A stretch of DNA of 64,000 nt from Xylocopa sonorina (Eukaryota > Arthropoda > Insecta > Hymenoptera > Apidae): the NCBI RefSeq assembly GCF_050948175.1, contig NW_027490133.1:1481473-1545472 (forward strand), given 5' to 3'. The position numbers and the translations under genes are program-made. Below, one piece after another: positions 24,801 through 36,457 of this stretch. A model generated the notes under the pieces. The model did no database searches and was not told the DNA's origin. It was given only the letters and a program-made list of their open reading frames with translations. Numbering within the stretch: the first letter of the stretch is position 1; the number at the start of each line of letters is the position of its first letter.

Positions 24801-25360
24801 ACATCGAGCCCACATCAGTCCAGAGATTTCGCTATAGGCGAAATTCTTTTTCTAAGGGGGAAGGTGTGACGTCAGGCGTGCCACCTGCCACCCTCTCAAC
24901 GCACCACAGCAACCACCCTCACGCGCCTGCACCACAGGCAACACCCAGGCGCAATTCGCCGTCTCACTCAGGCCAAAGACTACGACCATCGTCTCACTCG
25001 CACCCGCAGAGGTGCTCGCCGTCTCTCTCACTCCAAGGGATATACCCTCCGACTCACTCGCACCCGCAGGGGTGCTCGCCGTCTCTCTCACTCCAAGGGA
25101 CCTACCCTCCGTCTCACTCGCACCCGCAGAGGTGCTCGCCATCTCGCTCGCATCAAGGACCATGTGCGCTGTCTCGCTCCCACTCAAGGAGCCATCCACC
25201 GTCTCACTCTTACCTGCAGGGAAACTCGCCCTCTCGCTCACTCCAGGGACGTACCAGGAGAATCAATCTCCACGAGATCCGACGACGGGAACCCTCACCG
25301 TACAAAGGACTCTACGATTTCACCATCCCAGATCTGCCATGCCCAAAATACTATTTCTAA
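21851..25360 (+). pseudogene. Gypsy pol remainder: RT palm, RNase H, integrase and LTR-encoded tail
   Basis: Opens with the second target duplication copy, then RT motifs FGLRNATATFQRLMD and the catalytic YLDD. A single in-frame TGA at 22205-22207 interrupts the end of RT; the same frame is otherwise open to 25360. RNase H (about 22430-22800) shows the D-E-D-D set in SDASANAIG, STIEKE, TDHRPL and NADALS. Integrase (about 23470-24300) has an HHCC zinc motif ending CEMCQK and the D, D and E residues in DVMGP, TDQGSNF and GYVERS. A GPY/F-type module (YTGPYKI) and a low-complexity charged tail with a DERPQHPR repeat follow. The frame passes without a stop through the polypurine tract into the 3' LTR, where its last 164 residues are encoded, ending with an aromatic PKYYF tail. 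Confidence 0.92.
24854..24864 (+). promoter_or_regulatory. Polypurine tract
   Basis: AAGGGGGAAGG immediately before the TGTGAC start of the 3' LTR; the expected primer for plus-strand DNA synthesis. It lies inside the open pol frame, read as part of KGEG. Confidence 0.85.
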
Positions 25361-26404
25361 GATTATTAATTAACATTATATATATACTCCTACATTCTAA
25401 GCTCTGTATTCCTAGCTCATAGAATTTACACGACACTACTTTATAACGACACAAACAACACACATTTTACATTTAAGGCGTAATTTCTAATTTCATACTT
25501 GTATCTCTATATTCATAAGTTGCGCTAATTAAGTAACCCGCGACGCGCGAGATCGCGACCGCCTCAGCGGCACGCGCCGCTAACCCCACCACGCAACGCC
25601 GAAACCCCACTCGGGCGTCCACATACTCTCACCTACGTTCGCACACGACCTAAGCGCTCCGAGAGTCGAGGAGGTCGCAGACGCATCTTGGGAGACACAG
25701 TCAGTCAGTACCGTCAGTACGGTACAGTTCTATCTCGCCTTCGGGCACTTCCAATTCCAAGTCTCTTCCAAGTCGCGCCTTAGGGTCGTCGCGCAGCCTC
25801 GATAAGGTTCCTAGTTCTAAAGTCTTTGTTCTAATTCCTAATTCATAGTTAACCTAGTCTTAATACTTAGAAATAATTGTTCTTGTACTCTTTGATTTAG
25901 AATATACTTTATATTTTCCTACCACATCAAGTTCTAGTTCATTCCAACTCAATTTCTAAATTCAATTATATCTTAATACAAATTCTTCCAAGTTCGCAAC
26001 AACTTGAGTGTTTATAAACGAACTCATCGCGCCGGGAGGAAGAATTTAATCCATTATCTCGTGCGGAATACGTTGGTGAAACGCCAGAATTCTTCGTTCA
26101 TCGACGGACGGCGACATTCATCGCAGCTCCACCGTCACAACGCCGATTTCAGCCAGCCGTACGCCGACACCTCCCCCGAAAACGACACTCGACGATCGCC
26201 ACATCTGAAAGCAGAAGAGGGAAATCAGCGAAAGGTAAGTAAAATCCCTCCTTACACGCGTTCGCGATTGTTTACGGTGCCCGCGTCCTGCCAGAATCGA
26301 CGAACCCGGTCATACGCGTTTTATACCGGACCGAATTTTCGACTAAAAAGCTTGTGTCATACAGCCTCTTGGGACACGAATAATTTGTTCGCCAGGACGT
26401 GACA
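24865..26404 (+). repeat. 3' LTR of the family A element
   Basis: 1540 bp, TGTGAC to GTGACA, followed by the CTAC duplication. It is the least damaged family A LTR. U3 is open in the pol frame to 25360 and contains 3-4 copies of a 60-bp in-frame repeat (about 24985-25150). A GC-rich conserved block with CGAGGAGGTCGC follows at about 25677. Next come a perfect GTACCGT/ACGGTAC hairpin at 25708-25725, an AGAATATACTTTA box at about 25909, the LTR peptide frame (26004-26234), a splice-donor-like site at 26235, and the AACCCGGTC block before the end. Confidence 0.95.
26004..26234 (+). CDS. LTR-encoded basic peptide exon, family A 3' LTR copy
   Basis: Same frame as the 5' LTR copy, with an almost identical predicted peptide; one visible change is DTSPENDTRR in place of DSSPENDPRR. 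It runs to the donor-like site AAAG|GTAAGT with no stop. Being in the 3' LTR it would normally lie beyond or at the transcript end, but reverse transcription keeps both LTRs the same, so it reports what the parental 5' LTR encoded. Confidence 0.5.
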
Positions 26405-27330
26405 CTACTTCCTAGCACGGAAGTGTAGCATTTACATTCATTTGATGTGTATGCGAGGTATACATGCCACTTCGCAATGAATATTATATCTTAACATGAA
26501 ACATAGAAATGAGATGGGATATCGCGATTTAAGAAGCATTAGAACTCTACTGCATCGATACGTAGACATCTGCAAACGCAACGTCCTAGCAAGGAAGTGT
26601 CGCATTTACATTCTTTTGAAGTGAGTACGAGACACTTCGCAATGAAAATTATATCTTATCATGAAACATAGAAAGGAGATGCGATATCTCGATTTAAGAA
26701 GCATTGCAACGCTATTGCTTCGATACCTTGACATCTGCAAACGCTACTTCCTAACAAGAAAGTGTCGCATTTACATTCTTTTGAAGTGAATACGAGGTAT
26801 GCATGTCACTTCACAATGAATATTATACCTTATCATGAAACATAGAAATGAGATGCGATATCGCGTTTTAGGAAGCATCAGAACACTATTGCTACGATAC
26901 GTAGACATCTGCAAACGCCATTTCCTAGCAAGGAAGTGTCGCAGTTACATTCTTTTGAATTGTATGCGAGGTATACATAACACTACACAATGAATATTAT
27001 ATCTTATATCGAAACATATGAATGAGATGCGATATCGCGATTTAAGAAGCATTACAACTCTATTGCTTCGATACGTAGACATCTGCAAACGCTATTTCCT
27101 TGCAAGGAAGCGTCGCATTTACATTCTTTTGAAGTGAATACGAGGTATGCATGTCACTTCGCAATGAATATTATATCTTATCATGAAACATAGAAATGAG
27201 ATGCGAAAGCGCGTTTTAAGAAGCATTAGAATTCTATTGCTTCGATACGTAGACATCTGCAAACGTAATTTCCTAGAATGGAAGTGTCGCATTTACATTC
27301 ATTTGATGTGTATGCGAGGTATACATGCCA

Positions 27331-28505
27331 CTTCGCAATTAATATTATATCTTATCACGAAACACAGAAATGAAATGCGATATCGCGATTTAGGAAGCAT
27401 TAGAACTCTATTGCTTCGATACGTAGACATCTGCCAACGCTATTTAAACTCAAAGAAGTGTCGCATTCTCATTCTTTTAAAGTGAATACGAGGTATACAT
27501 AACACTCCACAATGAATATTATACCTTATCACGAAACATAGAAATGAAATGCGATATCGCGTTTTAAGATGCACCAGAACTCTATTGCTTCGTGACGTAG
27601 ACAGCTGCAAGCGCTACTTCCTAGCAAGGAAGTCTCGCACTTTCATTCATTTGAAGTGTATACGAGGTATGCGTAACACTTCGCAATGAGTATTATATCT
27701 TATCATGAAACATAGAAATTAGATGCGATATCGCGTTTCAAGAAGCATTAGAACTCTATTGCTTCGATGCCCAGACATCTGGAAACGCTATTTCCTAGCA
27801 AGGAAGTGTCGCATTTCGTTTCGTTTGAAGTGACTACGAAGTATACAAACACTGCACGATGAATATTATATCTTATCATGAAACATAGGAATGAGATGCG
27901 ATATCACGATTTAAGAAGCATTGGAACTCTAATGCTTCGATACGTAGACAACTGCAAACGCTACATCCTAGCAAGGAGGTGTCGCATTTACATTCTTTTG
28001 AAAGGAAAACGAGGTATGCATGACACTTCGCAATGAATATTATATCTTATTATAAAACATAGTATTGATATGCGATATCTCGTTATAAGAAGCATTAGAA
28101 CTCTATTGCTTCGAAACGTAGACATCTGCAACCGCTATTTCCTAGCAAAGAAGAGTCGCATTTGCATCCTTTTCAAGTGAATACGAGGTATACATGACAC
28201 TTCGAAATGAATATTATTCCTTATCACGAAACATAGAAATGAGATACGATATCCCGTTTTAAGAAGCATTAGAATTCTATTGCTTCGTTACGTAGACATC
28301 TGCAAACGCTTTCTCCTAGCATTGAAGTGTCGCATTTACATTCATTTAAAGCGTATGCGAGGAATAAGTGACACTTCGCAATGAATACTATATCTTATCA
28401 TGAAACATATAAGTGAGATGCGATATCGCGTTTTGAGAAGCATTAGTACTCTAATGCTACGATACGTAGACATCTGCAAACGCTATTTCCTAGCAGGGAA
28501 GTGTG
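27331..28505 (+). repeat. Duplicated seven-monomer satellite block, copy 1
   Basis: About 1.17 kb that recurs at 31155-32329 with a constant offset of 3824 bp (22 monomers), no indels, and only a handful of substitutions (for example AGAACTC versus AGAAATC at 27569/31393). Unusual private variants are shared, including TATTTAAACTCAAAG at about 27440. Confidence 0.9.
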
Positions 28506-31154
28506 GCATTTACATTCTTCTGAAGTGTAGACGTGGTATACATATCACTGCACAATGAATATTATATCCTATCACGAAGCATAGAAATGGGTAGCGATTT
28601 CGCGTTTTTAGAAGCATTAGAACTCTATTGCTTCGATACGTAGACATCTGCAAACGCTATTTCCTAGCAGGGAAGTGTCGTATTTACATTCATTTAAAGT
28701 GTATGCCAGGTATACATGACACTTCGCAATGAGTATTATATCTTATCATAAAGCATATAAATGAGGCGCGATTTCGCGTTTTAAGAAGCATTAGAACTCT
28801 ATTGCTACGATACGTAGACATCTGCAACCGCTAATTCCTAGGAAGGAAGTGTCGCATTTTCAATCTTTTGAAGCGAATACGAGGTATACATAACAATCCA
28901 CAGTGAATATTATATATTATCATGAAACATAGAAATCAGATGCGATATCGCGATTTATGAAGCATTAGAACTCTATTGCTTCGATACGTAGACGTCTGCA
29001 AACGCTACTTCCTAGCAAGGAAGTGTCGCATTTACATTCTTTTGAAGTGAATACGAGGTATACATAACACTCCACAATCAATATTATATCTTATCGTGAT
29101 ACATAGAAATGAGATGCGATATGGCGATTTAAGAAGCATAAGAACTCTATTGCTTCGATACGTAGACATCTGCAAACGCTACTTCCTAGCAAGGAAGTGT
29201 CGGATTTACATTAGTTTGAAGTGTATGCGAGGTATACATGACACTTTGCGATGAATATTATATCTTATCATAAAACATAGAAATGAGATACGATATCTCG
29301 TTTTAAGAAGCATTAGAACTCTGTTGCTACGATACGTAGACATCTGCAAACGCTATTCCTAGCAAGGAAGTGTCGTATTTACATTCTTTTGATGTGGATA
29401 CGTGGTATACATAACAATCCACAATGAATACTATATCTTATCATGAAACATAGAAATGAGGTGCGATGTGGCGATTTAAGAAGCATTAGAACTCTGTTGC
29501 TTCGATACGTAGATATCTGCCAACGCTATTTCCTAGCAAGGAAGTGTCGCATTTACATTCATTTGCAGTGCATGCGAGGTATACAAGACATTTCGCAATG
29601 AATATAACATCTTACCATGAAAAATAGAAATGAGATGCAATATCGCGTTTTGAGAATCATTAGAACACTAATGCTACGATACGTAGATATCTCCAAACGC
29701 TATTTCCTGGGAGGGAAGTGTCGCATCTACATTCATTTGAAGTGTAGACGAGATATACATAACACTGCACAATGTATATATTATCTTGTCATGAAGGATA
29801 GAAATGAGATGCGATATCGCGATTTAAGATGCATTAGAACTCTAATGCTTCGATACGTAGACATCTGCCAACGCTATTTCCTAGCATGGAAGTGTCGCAT
29901 TTACATTCATTTGAAGTGTATGCGAGGTACACATGACACTTCGCAATGAATATTATATCTTATCATGAAACATAGAAATGGGATGCGATATCGCGTTTTA
30001 AGAAGCATTAGAACTATATTGCTTCGATACGCAGACATCTGCAAACGCTATATCCTAGCAAGGAAGTGTCGCATTTACATTCTATTGAAAGGAATACGAG
30101 GTATGCATGAAACTTGACAGTGAATATTATATCTTACCATAAAACATAGAATTGAGATGCGATGTCTCGATATATAAAGCATTAGAACACAATTGCTTCG
30201 GTACGTACACATCTGCCATCGCTATTTCCTAGCACTGAAGTGTCGCATTTATATTCATATGAAGTGTATGCGAGGTATACATTACAGTTCGCAATGTACA
30301 TTATATCTTATCATGTAACATAGAGTTGAGATGCGATGTCGGGTCTTAAGAAGCATAAAACTCTATTTCTTCGGTACGTAGACTTCAGCAAACGCTATTT
30401 AGTCGCAAGGAAGTGTCGCATTTTCATTCTTTTAAAGTGAATACGAGGTATACATAACACTCGATAATAAATATTATACCTTATCACGAAACATAGATAT
30501 GAAATGCGATATCGCGTTTTAAGAAGCACCAGAACTCTATTGCTCCGATACGTAGGCAACTGCAAACGCTACTTCCTAGCAAGGAAGTGTCGCATTTACA
30601 TTCATTTGAAGTGTATGCGAGTTATACATGATACTTCGCAATGAATATTATATCTTATCATGAAACATAAAAGAGTGATGCGATATCGCGTTTTAGGAAG
30701 CGTTAGAACACTATTTCTACGATACGTATACATCTGCAGACGCTATTTCCTAGCAAGGAAGTGTCGCATTTGCATTCATTTGCTGTGTAGACGAGATATA
30801 CATAACACTGCACATTGAATATTATATCTTATCATGAAACGTAGAAATGAGGTGCGATATCGCGATTTAAAGAGCATTAGAACTCGATTGCTTCGATACG
30901 CAGACATCTGCAATCGCTATTTCCTAGCAAGGAAGTGCCGCATTTACTTTCATTTGAAGTGAATGCGAGGTATAGATTGCACTTCGCAATGAATATTATA
31001 CCTTATCATGAAACATAGAAATCAGATGCGATATGGCGATTTATGAAGCATTAGAACACTACTGCTTCGATACGTAGACATCTGCCAACGCTATTTCCTG
31101 CAAGGAAGTGTCGCATTTACATTCATTTGAAGTGTATGCGAGGTATAAGAGACA

Positions 31155-32329
31155 CTTCGCAATTAATATTATATCTTATCACGAAACATAGAAATGAAAT
31201 GCGATATCGCGATTTAGGAAGCATTAGAACTCTATTGCTTCGATACGTAGACATCTGCCAACGCTATTTAAACTCAAAGAAGTGTCGCATTCTCATTCTT
31301 TTAAAGTGAATACGAGGTATACATAACACTCCACAATGAATATTATACCTTATCACGAAACATAGAAATGAAATGCGATATCGCGTTTTAAGATGCACCA
31401 GAAATCTATTGCTTCGTGACGTAGACAGCTGCAAGCGCTACTTCCTAGCAAGGAAGTCTCGCACTTTCATTCATTTGAAGTGTATACGAGGTATGCGTAA
31501 CACTTCGCAATGAGTATTATATCTTATCATGAAACATAGAAATTAGATGCGATATCGCGTTTCAAGAAGCATTAGAACTCTATTGCTTCGATGCCTAGAC
31601 ATCTGGAAACGCTATTTCCTAGCAAGGAAGTGTCGCATTTCGTTTCGTTTGAAGTGACTACGAAGTATACAAACACTGCACGATGAATATTATATCTTAT
31701 CATGAAACATAGGAATGAGATGCGATATCACGATTTAAGAAGCATTGGAATTCTAATGCTTCGATACGTAGACAACTGCAAACGCTACATCCTAGCAAGG
31801 AGGTGTCGCATTTACATTCTTTTGAAAGGAAAACGAGATATGCATGACACTTCGCAATGAATATTATATCTTATTATAAAACATAGTATTGATATGCGAT
31901 ATCTCGTTATAAGAAGCATTAGAACTCTATTGCTTCGATACGTAGACATCTGCAACCGCTATTTCCTAGCAAAGAAGAGTCGCATTTGCATCCTTTTCAA
32001 GTGAATACGAGGTATACATGACACTTCGAAATGAATATTATTCCTTATCACGAAACATAGAAATGAGATACGATATCCCGTTTTAAGAAGCATTAGAATT
32101 CTATTGCTTCGTTACGTAGACATCTGCAAACGCTTTCTCCTAGCATTGAAGTGTCGCATTTACATTCATTTAAAGCGTATGCGAGGAATAAGTGACACTT
32201 CGCAATGAATACTATATCTTATCATGAAACATATAAGTGAGATGCGATATCGCGTTTTGAGAAGCATTAGTACTCTAATGCTACGATACGTAGACATCTG
32301 CAAACGCTATTTCCTAGCAAGGAAGTGTC
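31155..32329 (+). repeat. Duplicated seven-monomer satellite block, copy 2
   Basis: Partner of 27331-28505. The boundary at the 3' side lies within a monomer, near the CTAGCA(A/G)GGAAGTG stretch, where the two copies diverge. Confidence 0.9.
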
Positions 32330-35092
32330 GCATTTACATTCATTTGAAGTGTAGACGAGATATACATAATACTGCACTATGAATATTATATATTATCACG
32401 AAACATAGAAATGAGATGCGATATCGTGATTTAAGGAGCATTAGTACTGTGTTGCTTCGATACGTGGACATCTGCCAACGCAATTTCCCAGCAAGGAAGT
32501 GTCGCATTTACATTCATTTCAAGTGTATGCGAGGTATACATGACACTTCGCCATGAATATTATATCTTATCATGAAACATAGATATGAGATGCGATGTCG
32601 CGAATCAAGAAGCATTAGAACTCTATTGCTACGATACGTAGACATCTGCAAACGCTATTTCCTAGCAAGGAAGTGTCGCATCTACATTCTTTTGATGTGA
32701 ATACGAGGTTTATATAACACTCCACTGTGAATATTATATCTTGTCATGAATCATAGAAATGAGATGCGATATCGCAAATTAAGAAGCATTAGAACTCTAT
32801 TACTACGATACGTTGACTTCTGCAAATGCTATTTGCTAGCAAGGAAGTGTCGCATTTACACTCTTTTGAAGTGAATACGAGGTATACATGACACTTCGCA
32901 ATGAATATTATATCTTATCATGAAACATAGAAATGAGGGGCGATATCGCGTTATAAGAAGCATTAGAACTCTATTGCTTCGATACGTAGATATCTGGAAA
33001 CTTTATTTCCTAGAAAGGAAGTGTCGCATTTACATTCTTTTGAAAGGAATACGTGGTATACATGACACTTCGCATAGAATGTTATATCTTATCATGAAAC
33101 ATAGAAATGAGATGCGACATGGCGATTTAAGATGCATTAGAACTCTATTGCTTCGATACGTAGAGATCAGGAAACGCTATTTCCTAGCAAGGAAATGTCG
33201 CATTTACATTCATTTGAAGTGTATGCGAGGTATACATGACACTTCGAAATGAATATTATATTTTGTCATGAAACATAGAAATGAGATGCGATATCGCGTT
33301 CTAAGCATTAGAACTCTATTGCTACGATACGTAGAGATCTGCAAACGCTATTTCCTAGCAAGGACGTGTCGCATTTACATTCATTTGATGTGTATACGAG
33401 GAATGCATGACAATTCGCAACGAATATTATATCTTGTCATGAAACATAGAAATGAGATGCGATATCTCGTTTTAAGAAGCATTAGAACACTGTTGCTTCG
33501 ATACGTAGACATCTGCCATCGCTGTATCCTAGCAAGGAAGTGTCGCATTTACATTCATTTGAAGTGAATGCGAGGTATACATGACACTTCGCAATGAATA
33601 TTATATCTTATTATGAAACGTGGAAGTGAGATGCGATATCGCGATTTAAGAAGAATTAGAAATCTATTGCTTCGATACGTAAACATCTGCAAAAGCATAC
33701 TTCCTGGCAAGGAAGTGTCGCATTTACATTAATTTCAAGTGTATGCGAGGTATACATGACACTTCGAAATGAATATTATATCTTATCATGAAACATAGAA
33801 ATGAGATGCGATATCGGGTTTAAGAAGCATTAGAACTCTATTGCTACGATACGTAGATATCTGCAACCGCTATTTCCTAGAAAAGAAGTGTCGCATTTAC
33901 ATTCAATTGAAGTGTATGCCAAGTACACATGACACTTCGCAATGAATATTGTATCTTATCATGAAACATAGAAATGAGATGCGATAACGCGTTTTAAGAA
34001 GCATTAGAACTCTATTGCCTCGATGTGTAGACATCTGCAAACGCTATTTCCTAGCAAGGAAGTGTAGCATTTACATTCATTCGAAATGAATACGAGGTAT
34101 TGGTGACACTTCGCAATGAATATTATATCTTATCATGAAACATAGAAATGAGCTGCGATATCTCGTTTTAAGAAGCATTAGAAGTCTATTGCTACGATAC
34201 GTAGACATCTGCGAACGCTATTTCCTAGCAAGGAAGTGTCGCATTTACATTCATTTGAAGTGTATGCGAGGTAAAAGTGACACTTCAGAACGAATATTAT
34301 ATCTTATCATGAAACATAGAAATGAGATGCGGTATCGCGTTTTAAGAAGCATTAGAACACTATTGCTACGGTACGAAGAAATCTGGAAACGCTATTTTCT
34401 AGCAAGGAATTGTCGCAGTTACTTTCATTTGAAGTGAATACAAGGAATACATGAAACTTCGCAATGAATATTATATCTTATCATGAAACACAGAAATGAG
34501 ACGCGATATCGCGTTTTAAGACGCATTAGAACTCTATTGCTTCGATACGTAGACATCTGGAAACGCTAATTCCTAGCATGGAAGTGTCGCATTTACGTCC
34601 TTTTGAAGTGAATACGAGGTATACATGACTCTTCGCAATGAATATTATATCTTATCACGAAACATAGAGATGAAATGTGATATCGCGATTTAAGAAGCAT
34701 TAGAACTCTATTGCTTCGATACGTAGACATCTGCAAACGCTACTTCCTAGCAAGGAAGTGTCTCATTTTCGTTCTTTTGAAGTGTATGCGAGATATACAT
34801 GACACTACGCAATGAATATTATATCTTAACATGAAACATAGAAATGAGATGCGATATCGCGTTTTAACACATTGCGGACGGGTGACGAGGTATCTCGTTT
34901 TTAGAAAACTAAACGTTGCGAACGGGTCACGATATATCTCGTTTTCACGTTTTTTTTATTCAGTCGGCAACTGAGCAAGGAGCTGCAAATGTTTCTGTTA
35001 CGTTACGATGGTATCGAAGTCTCTCGCATTCCGAAATCAAGGCGAAACAACTGAATCATTCCTTAAATTTAAGAAAAAGCAGTCATTATTGT

Positions 35093-35383
35093 GTAACGTC
35101 CGCCGAACATCGCGGTACCTCCTTCACCCCCCGGCAGAGCCACACGCATCGCCTGTCGCCACCACAAAGACGAGCTTACCGAGTATACGATCGCCGAGCT
35201 AAGGCAGCCACCCCCGCAACCAGGAGTTGGGCCACACGACCGCGCTACGACGCGTGCCTTCCAGACAGCTGGAGCACGACCGAGCTACAGCCTCCGCACG
35301 AGGACCATTCTACGTATCAGGAAGAGTCGCCCGCCGTTACGCACCCGTACCCATACTTCGCATACCATTATTATTATAATTAA
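35093..35383 (+). CDS. Pol C-terminal tail encoded in U3, family C
   Basis: Open for 96 codons from the second base of the LTR, beginning VTSAEHRG and ending with ESPAVTHPYPYFAY plus further tyrosines before TAA. The family D frame has exactly the same length (97 codons with the stop) and a related end, ESPAITKPYTYFSY, although the middle of the two peptides differs. By analogy with the intact element this is the end of Pol when the LTR sits 3' of an internal region. As a solo LTR it has no start of its own. Confidence 0.65.
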   Translation, partial: VTSAEHRGTSFTPRQSHTHRLSPPQRRAYRVYDRRAKAATPATRSWATRPRYDACLPDSWSTTELQPPHEDHSTYQEESPAVTHPYPYFAYHYYYN

Positions 35384-36142
35384 GCGAATCCTAGAACTTA
35401 AGCACACGGCATTCCATGTACGCACACGACACAGCACACACAATCTAGCATAAGGCGTTTCATGTGTTATTCTAATTTTTAAGATCATAATTAATCGTAA
35501 TAAGAAGTAAGCGCAGCGCCCGACGCGCGCGGCTCACGCCGAACGTGCGCGCTCTACCACGACCGTCCACCCCACTCCGTGGGCCGAGCGTCCGCCCCAA
35601 TCTGGGGACCTGCGACTCGCGCGCCCCGCGATCCGAGGAGGTCGCGGGCCCGCGAGCTGATAGTCAGTACGAGTCATCCGCTCCAAGCGAGCACTCCTTT
35701 ATCATAATCCAATCTTACTATTTCAACTTAAACTCTAATTCAATTCAAGTCCTTATTCTAAACTCTAATTATCGTATCCTAGTACTTAGTCAACTTTAGC
35801 ATAGGGAAGTATCAGTGTAAGCTTAGTTTTATTTAGAATATACTTTATGTTTACCAGTACTACAATTCTCATCATTCTAAATATTCCTTGCCTCATTATT
35901 ATTATAAATTCATTCATTGCGAAGTCTTCCACGAGTTCACGCGTCTTCAAGAACATTCACAAGCTCCGAACTTTAGTCAAACTTGGTAATCGATCAGTTA
36001 TAGCCGACCGCCGCTTAGCTGCATCGACCCACAGCGAGGCTAGAGCAAGGACACTCCTCGATTTTCCATATTTCTGGACCGGTAAACTAGAGCGGACCGA
36101 CGCTTAGTGGACCCGTATCTGGACTTTTGGAAACCGACTTGA

Positions 36143-36457
36143 ATGCGTCATTCCGGTACAACTAAACAAACTCGTCGCGCGGGAAGGAAGAACTTCTTGC
36201 GTTCACTTGTGCGCGGATACGTTGGTACAGCCGTGTGCATATACCACTGCAACGTCTCATCTTCCGCCGCACGTCGATCGGACAGCCATCCCGCACCGCC
36301 GCATCCATCGCCGATCCGCTTGACCGAGCCGATCCATTCCCGAGGTCAGCCCACCTGGGTACTCCTCCGGCTGACAATCACGCCTCACCGACCGTACGCA
36401 GGGATTATACCTGAGGGCGATCCGTGCCGACGACGATACCTGCAACAAGGGTACTAA
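36143..36457 (+). CDS. LTR-encoded basic peptide, family C
   Basis: ATG at 36143, 104 codons. It contains the shared TRRAGRKNF motif at residues 10-18 and the shared PYAGIIPEGDP end motif, then stops at TAC-TAA, 27 nt before the donor-like site CAAAG|GTAAGG at 36485. The middle part is proline/serine-rich and not conserved with other families. The function is not known. Confidence 0.55.
   Translation: MRHSGTTKQTRRAGRKNFLRSLVRGYVGTAVCIYHCNVSSSAARRSDSHPAPPHPSPIRLTEPIHSRGQPTWVLLRLTITPHRPYAGIIPEGDPCRRRYLQQGY

Larger units (their letters stand above)
11596..26404 (+). mobile_element. Gypsy-type LTR retrotransposon (family A), nearly full length, interrupted
   Basis: The order is 5' LTR, gag, protease, reverse transcriptase, RNase H, integrase, polypurine tract and 3' LTR. 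The 4-bp direct repeats CTAC at 11592-11595 and 26405-26408 are the size expected for this superfamily. Without the R1-like insertion (15947-21850 plus one 13-bp duplication) the element would be about 8.9 kb. No envelope gene is seen after integrase. The integrase ends in a GPY/F-type module, and no chromodomain was recognised. Gag has frame breaks and a stop, pol has a stop at 22205-22207, and the two LTRs differ by a large deletion, so this copy is not functional as it stands. Closest in style to insect 412/mdg1/17.6-like elements by RT and RNase H motifs; the exact clade is not established. Confidence 0.93.
26405..34867 (+). repeat. 174-bp satellite array, block 2
   Basis: About 49 monomers, same orientation as block 1. 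It contains a recent block duplication (27331-28505 copied at 31155-32329) and small monomer deletions such as a 12-bp loss near 26628. It ends in the TTAA (34864-34867) used by the next transposon, a tetranucleotide normally present in the monomer (GTTTTAAGAAGC). Confidence 0.98.

Noticed and set aside
24300..24864. Envelope-like gene after integrase
   Set aside because: The stretch is the C-terminal GPY/F-type module and a charged low-complexity tail of the same pol frame; no signal peptide, membrane segment or cleavage motif is visible.
32920..34437. Repeated open frames of 60-110 codons beginning MKHRNEMRYR in the satellite
   Set aside because: The monomer is 174 bp (58 codons), so one frame stays in phase from copy to copy. 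Stops recur at the same monomer position and the frame is interrupted in most copies; there is no start context, splice site or selection pattern.
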